The position numbers were made by a program, and so were the translations under genes. Shown here one piece after another: positions 57,668 through 64,000 of a stretch of 64,000 nucleotides of DNA. Each line of letters starts with the position of its first letter. Position 1 is the stretch's first letter. This DNA comes from Trichoderma breve (taxonomy: Eukaryota; Ascomycota; Sordariomycetes; Hypocreales; Hypocreaceae). Where the stretch lies: the NCBI RefSeq assembly GCF_028502605.1, contig NC_079234.1, positions 5,208,001 through 5,272,000 of the forward strand, written 5' to 3'. The notes under the pieces are model-generated. The model saw nothing but the letters and a program-made list of their open reading frames with translations. It had not been told where the DNA came from and made no database searches.

Positions 57668-59652
57668 TCAACAGACTCGCACGCCGCAAACCTCAACGCC
57701 CTTGCCCTCAATAACGGCCTGTCTGCCAAAGTACACGACAGCAAGCTCCTGCACGAAGAGGGCGTCGCTGGCGCTCCACACGTCCAGGCCCATGGTCTCT
57801 ATGGACCGGCTGTCTATAGTGATGGCGGAGAGATCAGAGTCATCGCCGCCGTTGGGAATCAAGTCTTCGTTCTCGTCGTTTTCGTCGTCGCCCTCGTCAT
57901 TATCGCGGTATGTCTCATCCGCAGCGTCGACAATGTCTACCATGACGGAAAGCATCTGCGTGGTAAGGCGGTGGAAGTAGGTGATGATGGCCAGCTCAAT
58001 GTTGGCTTCGCCATCGACGCTGCCGCGGCGGCCTGCCAGGGAGGCGATTGAGTTACTCAGGGGCTCTGATTGTAGAGGCGAAGCGGACGGCGGAAGTGAC
58101 ATGGAGGCGCGGGGGCTGGCTGGGAATAGCAGGTCCGCGAGAAGGGCGGCATCGCGAGTCGACTCTTCTTGCTCTTCTGAGCGGATCTGCTCGCCCGCAC
58201 TGGCCCACCACATGAAGCCGTTATAGGCAAAGGCTGCCCAGGTGACAGGCTCGATGAGCTTGTCGGCGGCGCCATAGGGCTCGTCTTTGACCACCCGAGC
58301 AGAGTGGCTAGTCGACAGTCTCACTGCTGAGGTCTCGGATTCGGGGGATCGAGGATCTTGACCTGCGGGGGCGGTTGGCGCGAGTGCAGCCAGGCGCGCG
58401 AGGCCAGTTCGCAGTGCGTTGAAGCGACGAAGGTCACGCTGGGTAGCCTTGACAATTTTCCCTCCGGCATACTCGACCACCGGCCAAGCTTTGTCTTTGG
58501 CATTTGCCGAGTAGTCTGGCGGCATGGTGATGAGCATGTCCCAAAGGGTGTCTTTAGTCGCGAGGATGCTGTCCGTGGTGCAGGCAATCCAGCCAGACCC
58601 TGATTCATCGGCATCGTCAACGGCACTTTCATCGCTGCGGTCACGCTTGGATGCCTTGAGGTCATCCATGAGAAACGAAATATCATGCACGCCAATGCTG
58701 AACAGAGGTCGAAGACGCTGGGGCGGAGCAGGCGTAGGCAGGGAGTCTGTGATGGAGAGGGGGATGTTGGATAAGATGGAGATGTTATATACTTGGGACA
58801 CATATTAGTCTCTATACCATCATTGCTTCAAGACAAGACTTGACTTACCAAAGTTGCAAATCACATGTACTGGAGCGTGACAAGAAATCAATATGCGCTG
58901 TCGAAGAAGGGCGGCGCGGTGGATGGGGAATATCAAGGGGCCGAAACTGTCCAGCAGCTCGGCCAGGCTCCAGGCAGGATGGTAAGGAGATAGTTTGTGC
59001 TCAGGCTGGAACAGAGAGACGCCATCGGTGAGGGACGAGTGTCTGCCATGGGTCTTACGCAACTGGTCTGGCACTGGAGAAATGGGCGTGTTGACGGTAG
59101 AAAAGGTCTCTCCTTCTTTGGCCTTGTTGGAGTCCCAGTACTTTTCTAATATTTCGGTCTGGTTGCGATTCTTGGCGAGGTTCCTTTTGGCCGGCATGGT
59201 TCTTAGCTGAAGCTCTTGGAAGTGTAGAACGGAACAAAGATTACTTACGCCGCCATTTTCTTCAGTTTTTCGGCATGTCTCCATGCCCGTCCCAGCCTTC
59301 CATAGCTAAGGGGGACTAGAATGCCCACAGCAATCATGCGAGCATGACGGGCCTCTTCCTCTTCACACGGCTCATTGACAAATGCGCTCAAGCCAGCATG
59401 TGCGCCATCGTGGACAAAGTAGATGAGATCGTCGGATACGGTATGGAGGCCAGACGGCAGTGATTTGTACTCGACGAGGCCCTCGAGTTCAAGTCCCGGC
59501 GTAGATTGTTTCCAGACAATTGTGTAGCCGGCCTTGACGTCGAAGTCGATGAGAAACAGGGCGGCAATGGGCGGGAGATCGACGAGGGTGGCAGCAGGGG
59601 CGGGAGGAGGAACGGAGATGGAAGACGGCTGGGCTCGGCGAGCTGGGGCCAT
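57668..59652 (-). CDS. DUF2347/DUF4484 DENN-type protein (Anr2/DENND11 family)
   Basis: Predicted 626 aa from exons 59249-59652, 58849-59201 and 57668-58791 (1881 nt). The N-terminal part has the DENN upstream-like segment IAALFLIDFDVKAGYTIVWK and the LPSGLHTVSDDLIYFVHDG box. Exon 2 carries PYHPAWSLAELLDSFGPLIF and RQRILISCHAPVHVICNF, as in the DUF2347 family (human DENND11/LCHN, yeast Anr2). The C-terminal half with WIACTTDSILATKDTLWDML matches the DUF4484 region found in fungal members. DENN proteins usually act as exchange factors or regulators of Rab GTPases; the partner is unknown. Intron 1 is only 47 bp and uses an AAG acceptor (59202-59248); it was chosen because it is the only phase-compatible join, so this junction is less sure than the others. 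Confidence 0.85.
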
Positions 59653-60829
59653 GGCGACTTGGATATGGCTTCTGAATGGATCAGAGCATGATATGGATTG
59701 GACTGATTCGAGGTCCTCGTACGGAGCTCATGCGAGAGGCTGGTAATGGCCGACGAGAGACCAAGTAGGGATGGGTGGATGGAGCAGAGATGCGTCGGCA
59801 CACAATCGATAGCTCATGCAATGCGGCAGAACGGAGTATCGAAGCAAAGCAAAGCAAAGCAAAGTGGATTTGCTGGATGGAGACGCTGCTCCTCTCTTGA
59901 TGCCCAAGGCTTTGTTTGGGGGTTCTAAGAACAGAACAGCAGCAGAAGCGGTATCTTATGCAGCGCAATATGCAGAGCAGTTCCGCGGCAGCGATTCGCT
60001 CAAGACGCAGCCGTCGAAGCTCCGCGAACAGGCAGGCAATTGGAGTTAAAAGCAGAGCGTCGCCATTGCGGTCCTGACAGGGATGCAGCTTGCATGGCGT
60101 GTCTTTTGCAACTTTGCTTGAGCCGAGGGTGGATCAGCAAGGCTCCAGAATGGGAAGATGCAGATCACGTGATGGTTCCTTGTTCCTTTGTTTGAAGAGC
60201 AAGTTGCACATTCGAAAGATGAGAAGAAAGAAAGAACTCAATGTATATGGTTGAAATAATGATTAAGAAAGAATATCTATTTTCTCCGGCTGATTGTTCC
60301 AAGTGATATCTTGATACTTGGAGCAGCTGAAATGCCACCTATTCAAGCGTTGATACTTTTTGACGCCGAAAGAAACGTGGTGGAAACATTAGACCATCAA
60401 TCCCCACATCACGGTCGGCTATTTCCAACCAATCACAGAATCAGAATGCCTTTGCGCCCCTCTTCTTCTAGACCAATGTCACTCGCTGGTTGAGGCTTTC
60501 CGCTACTCCATCGGTACCTGGTGCAGACGCCAACAGCAACGGCTTCTGTAGGTACACACCACTTACTTAGACGTTACTATATTCAACAAGCTTCGGTCTT
60601 GAGCTGCCCAGTGTTTTATATCTTTGTCGATACTATGGTTTAGTAGGCACAAATCGACTGCTATATGCAGACGTTCCCGTGACTACCAAACTTGCCGTGC
60701 TTGTGATTTTATTTCCTCTCCTCCCTCTTCCTCTTCCTCGAGACTGGCCCATCTGGTGGTACTCTGTGTCCAACAGAAAAAGAAGCATATCGCCGTGAAA
60801 TAACACTTCAACCCCGTGCAACAACCGAA
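59653..60829. other. Divergent interval
   Basis: About 1.2 kb with no supported gene. It has a perfect GCAAA pentamer repeat (59844-59864) and, near 60710-60740, a C/T-rich tract just ahead of the 99-aa gene. Confidence 0.5.
59844..59864. repeat. GCAAA pentamer repeat
   Basis: Four tandem GCAAA units in 21 bp, about 190 bp upstream of the DENN-type gene start. Confidence 0.75.
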
Positions 60830-61129
60830 ATGCAAAAGACGTATCAGCAGCCTTCAGAGGCGCCTCAAGCATGGCGACGGACCTCCTCCATAAGCTCGGA
60901 GGACATGAAGTCGGCCCTAGAAGCATTCGCAACCGCCGGTAACAAAGCTCTCAATACAAGCTCGTTTGGAGCAGGACCCGACGACTATCTTCGGAAAGCT
61001 GCCGAGCGCAGGACAAGTATACCCAGCGGCTACAAACAAGACGCAATTACAAAGGAGATGATGGCAAAAGCGTGGGCTGCGAAATCATACCCCGGCATGG
61101 GAGGGCAAGGAAGCGGCAAGTCAGGGTAG
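60830..61129 (+). CDS. Small hydrophilic protein of 99 aa
   Basis: A single-exon frame with an ATG in good context and coding-like composition. It has no signal peptide or membrane segment. Residues 18-45 (SSISSEDMKSALEAFATAGN) and 46-60 (SFGAGPDDYLRKAAERRTSI) look like short amphipathic helices separated by Gly/Ser turns, and the C-terminus is Lys/Ala/Gly-rich. I do not recognise the family. A C/T-rich leader lies just upstream, which supports transcription. Function unknown. Confidence 0.6.
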   Translation: MQKTYQQPSEAPQAWRRTSSISSEDMKSALEAFATAGNKALNTSSFGAGPDDYLRKAAERRTSIPSGYKQDAITKEMMAKAWAAKSYPGMGGQGSGKSG

Positions 61130-62272
61130 CTTGAGTAAAAGGTAGACATGGAATTGCAATGTTGTCAGTATATCAATATCTATTAGTTCAAGATGGCGCT
61201 CTGTCGTCTATTGGGCGAGCATTATATAAAGGGAACGCCTATTCAGCACCCCGATTTTGCTCTTCAGCATCCCTTGTCGCAAGTAATACCGAATGGTAGA
61301 CGTCATAGTAGTAAATAGTAAAAATATATAACTATAATGCCTAGTAGTACCTAGTAGTTACTGGAAAAATGTTGCCATAGTTGCAAGTACTAGAGGAATA
61401 TACTATAGTAGGTACCTAGCATGCTCGCAGCTCAATCACCCTGCGTGTCCAATATGGGCGTCCTCGGCTTGATTGCCCGATTACCGGAGAAGCATGTGCC
61501 GAAGTACAAGATTCAATTGGAGAGATTATACTTCAGCTTGAAACAGAATAAATTATATTGATTGGCCCGTTTGGTCCCCGGACACACCGCATATTTTAGT
61601 ACCTGTATCAAGTACTGATAACTGAAATAGTATAGCCCATAAAAATTACCATCGGCCACGATTGATAAGAAGTCGAGAAAACGTGTTGAAAATTACCACC
61701 AGGTATCTCGCCCTCCCCCACATGTCAAAAACCACACAACATCCCAGCCAATCACGGCGCCCGCACTGTGCTCAACCCCTCTAAAAGCCTGTCCCCAACG
61801 TCATTAACCTACCAAAACCCGAGGCTGTACCCGTGTACCTGCTGAACATGCCCACAGGCGCCGCGAGCTGCAGGTAGCCGATACTTCAGCCGCTACAGAT
61901 ACACCATGCAGATTTGCAAGTACACCCGTTCTTCTCCAACAAAATCTCCTGGCCACCAACTTTAGTTCCCGTGCCTTGTGTGCGCTTGTGATTGCGTCCC
62001 CTGGGCCATCTTTTTTTCTCTTCTTTTTCTCCTTCTTCTTTTCCTCTTCTTCTCCCTTCTGATCTCTTCACATTCTCTATCTTCCGTCCCGCAGTCAGTC
62101 TCGGCTCAGCGCAAGAGCATGGAACTGTAACAGCACCAGCCTCGAAGCCTTCTCCCCGCCCTCCTCGGTATCCTCGTTATCCCACTCTCTCTGTCTCTCG
62201 CCTCGGCTTCTCTCCCCGTACGACAACACAAGACAAGACAGAAAATCCCTACGAACAACGGCAGCTCAAACC
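61130..62272. other. Upstream region of acyltransferase gene
   Basis: About 1.1 kb. The part 61300-61650 is AT-rich with repeated TAGTA(C) units. The last 270 bp are pyrimidine-rich leader. No gene seen. Confidence 0.5.
62010..62060 (+). promoter_or_regulatory. Pyrimidine-rich tract before acyltransferase gene
   Basis: Fifty-one bases of almost pure C/T lie about 215-265 bp ahead of the ATG. Such CT tracts lie just upstream of transcription starts of strongly expressed genes in filamentous fungi. Confidence 0.5.
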
Positions 62273-63240
62273 ATGGTCCTCTTCCTTGGCTTCATCGCCA
62301 AGTTCCTCGTCGGCTACACAGCGCTGACAATCTCCTTCTACATGCTGTCCCTTGTCGTCCCCAAGGCGGCCTTCGTGGCCCGCGTCCTGGCCGCCTACAT
62401 GACGCTCATCGCCTGCGCGCTCTACGGCGTCATCGCCTCCATCGTCCTGACCGTCCTGGGCAAGCAGCAGATTGCGCAGTGGACCGTCGCGCGGGCCTTC
62501 CACTACTCCATGCAGCTGACCACGGGCGTCGAGTTTGTCATTGACGACCCGGACAACGTCCTCAACACCACGCGGCCCGCCGTCTTCATCGGCAACCACC
62601 AGACCGAGCTCGACGTGCTCATGCTGGGCGCCATCTTCCCCAAGTACTGCAGCGTCACGGCAAAGGCCCAGCTCAAGAAGGTGCCCTTCCTCGGCTGGTT
62701 CATGAGCCTCAGCGGCACAATCTTCATCGACCGCAAGAACAGCAAGGACGCCCGCTCCGCCATGGACGGCGCCGCCTCCGAGATCAAGACCAAGCGCCAG
62801 AGCGTCTACATGTTCCCCGAGGGCACTCGCAGCTACACCAAGGAGCCCGCGCTGCTGCCCTACAAGAAGGGCGCCTTCCACCTGGCCGTGCAGTCCGGCG
62901 TCCCCATTGTCCCCGTCGTCGTGGCCAATTACAGCCACATCCTCTACATCAAGGGCCTGGTCTTTAACTCTGGCAAGATTCCCATCAAAGGTATGTCTTC
63001 AAACCTGTTCAAACCCGGAATTATCAACCGTAATGCTAATGTATGCCTAACCCTTTAGTCTTGCGCCCCATCCCCACCACAAACCTCACCTCCGCCGATG
63101 TCGACGAGCTCACCCAGTCCACCCGCGAACTCATGCTCAAGGAGCTCATCAGCCTCACCGAAAAGGCTCGCGGCCGCCCAATCGCCGTCCCCACCTCCCT
63201 CAACGGCAACTCCACAGCAAAGAGCACCGCCATCAACTAG
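62273..63240 (+). CDS. SLC1: 1-acyl-sn-glycerol-3-phosphate acyltransferase
   Basis: Predicted 299 aa from exons 62273-62990 and 63059-63240 (900 nt). It makes phosphatidic acid from lysophosphatidic acid and acyl-CoA in the ER or lipid-droplet membrane. Two hydrophobic N-terminal segments (about 3-30 and 38-62) precede the catalytic motif NHQTELD (H109...D114), the block FIDRKN (151-156), the substrate motif FPEGTRS (181-187) and the VPIVPVVVANYS motif. All four acyltransferase blocks are intact and the length is that of yeast Slc1. Codon choice is strongly biased to C-ending codons, which suggests high expression. Confidence 0.95.
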
Positions 63241-63896
63241 AAGTTGGCCGCGGCTACTACACCACAGCGTATGCGCTCATAGATTATGAAGTCAACGAGA
63301 GAACGCCCCCTTTTAGCGATAGAGATATCAACCATGTTTGAAAACCCCCTCTAGAAAAAGAAACAAAGAGACTGGTATGCCCTCAAGTTAGATTAGACAC
63401 GGCAGGCTGGCGGATTCAAATGGCGAAATAGGACGGACGGTGGGTGGAAGGGTTAAAGAGCGGGTTTTGACATGTGCGAGGTCAATTTCAAATTGATACC
63501 CATTAGAATCAAAAAACAAGAAAAAACAAAACTCTCTTATGGCATTTTTTTGTATTATTTATTGTATGATGAACTTTTATATTGTTTTTCACTATCCTTG
63601 TTAAAACAGATAGCAATTCGTCTGTACAGCTTTCTCTCCATCTACATTTCAACTCCCAACTGGCCAAAGAAATAAAGGTATGTGTCTAAACGCTCTACAT
63701 GCGCTCCCCCCATACGCCTCTTAAAACACGAAGCTGCCAAACTCCAGATACCGCCGCCTCTTTTGCCCCTTTTTCTTTTTTCTTCTTCCGATACCACACA
63801 TTGCCAGGAGATTCCATCATTCCTCAGTTCCTCTTTTTTCTCATAACCACGACCAATGTACACAACGTAACCACTGCGCAGGGCAGACATCTATAT
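63241..63896. other. Convergent 3' region
   Basis: About 660 bp between the acyltransferase stop and the end of a minus-strand gene. AT-rich at 63510-63640. An 82-codon minus frame inside it looks random. Confidence 0.5.
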
Positions 63897-64000
63897 TTAC
63901 TCCCTCAACGCCAAGATGGCCTGCGTAAGAGGCACAACCCTAAGACTGCGACCTCGCTTCAATCCAGCTTCGCTCGAAGGATTGTGCAAGAGCGTCGGGC
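63897..64000 (-). CDS. 3' end of an unidentified gene (partial)
   Basis: The minus strand is open from the window edge and ends at TAA (63897-63899), giving 33 residues ending KRGRSLRVVPLTQAILALRE. The basic helix and clean stop look like a true C-terminus, and a minus gene here would be convergent with the acyltransferase gene. Too little is present to name the family. Confidence 0.45.
   Translation of the reverse strand, partial: PTLLHNPSSEAGLKRGRSLRVVPLTQAILALRE

Noticed and set aside
62249..62938. 229-codon minus frame antisense to the acyltransferase gene
   Set aside because: It mirrors a C-ending codon-biased gene, which opens the antisense frame; the plus product has all catalytic motifs.

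Overview
This is a gene-rich stretch of a filamentous ascomycete nuclear genome. Genes carry one to four short introns (47-175 bp) with GTANGT-type donors, CTAAC-like branch sites and CAG/TAG/AAG acceptors. The proteins are of Sordariomycete type. Intergenic DNA is rich in short motifs such as TACTCGTA and TACCTACATGTAGGTA. I infer Hypocreales, possibly Trichoderma-like; the genus is a guess. I saw no rRNA, tRNA, CRISPR array, bacterial-type operon, intact transposon or virus.

Layout. 1-8.4 kb: two minus-strand, low-complexity, regulator-like genes about 5 kb apart, the second with a Rua1-type C-terminal zinc domain. 8.4-13.4 kb: a 5 kb gene desert. 13.4-21 kb: a proline-rich protein, an mpaB-type (DUF2236) oxygenase, a repeat-bearing AT-rich gap and Arp8 of the INO80 complex. 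22-26 kb: an MFS transporter convergent with a Fungal_trans_2-like protein. 28-36 kb: Mediator subunit Med10, a DNAJC7-type TPR/J-domain co-chaperone and a myosin regulatory light chain. 36.8-42.3 kb: Afi1 polarity/trafficking protein, S-formylglutathione hydrolase and a small secreted cysteine-rich protein. 44.3-49.2 kb: RNA polymerase subunit Rpb6 divergent from TFIIIA, then a ZIP zinc transporter. 51.7-59.7 kb: patatin-like lipid hydrolase, Sec63 and a DUF2347/DUF4484 DENN-type protein. 60.8-64 kb: a 99-aa protein, a 1-acylglycerol-3-phosphate acyltransferase (Slc1 type) and the 3' end of another gene.

Most genes are housekeeping: transcription and chromatin (Arp8, Med10, Rpb6, TFIIIA), ER and lipid work (Sec63, acyltransferase, patatin hydrolase), and polarity/vesicle traffic (Afi1, DENN-type protein, myosin light chain). 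They are not a single pathway. For nearly every gene I joined exons so that phases match and the total is a multiple of three.

The most notable observation is at the DNAJC7-type gene. Beyond its UGA stop, the same frame runs on for 111 codons with an acidic stretch, a basic helix and a clear transmembrane segment. Stop readthrough, or an alternative 93-bp intron that removes the stop, would give a membrane-anchored co-chaperone.
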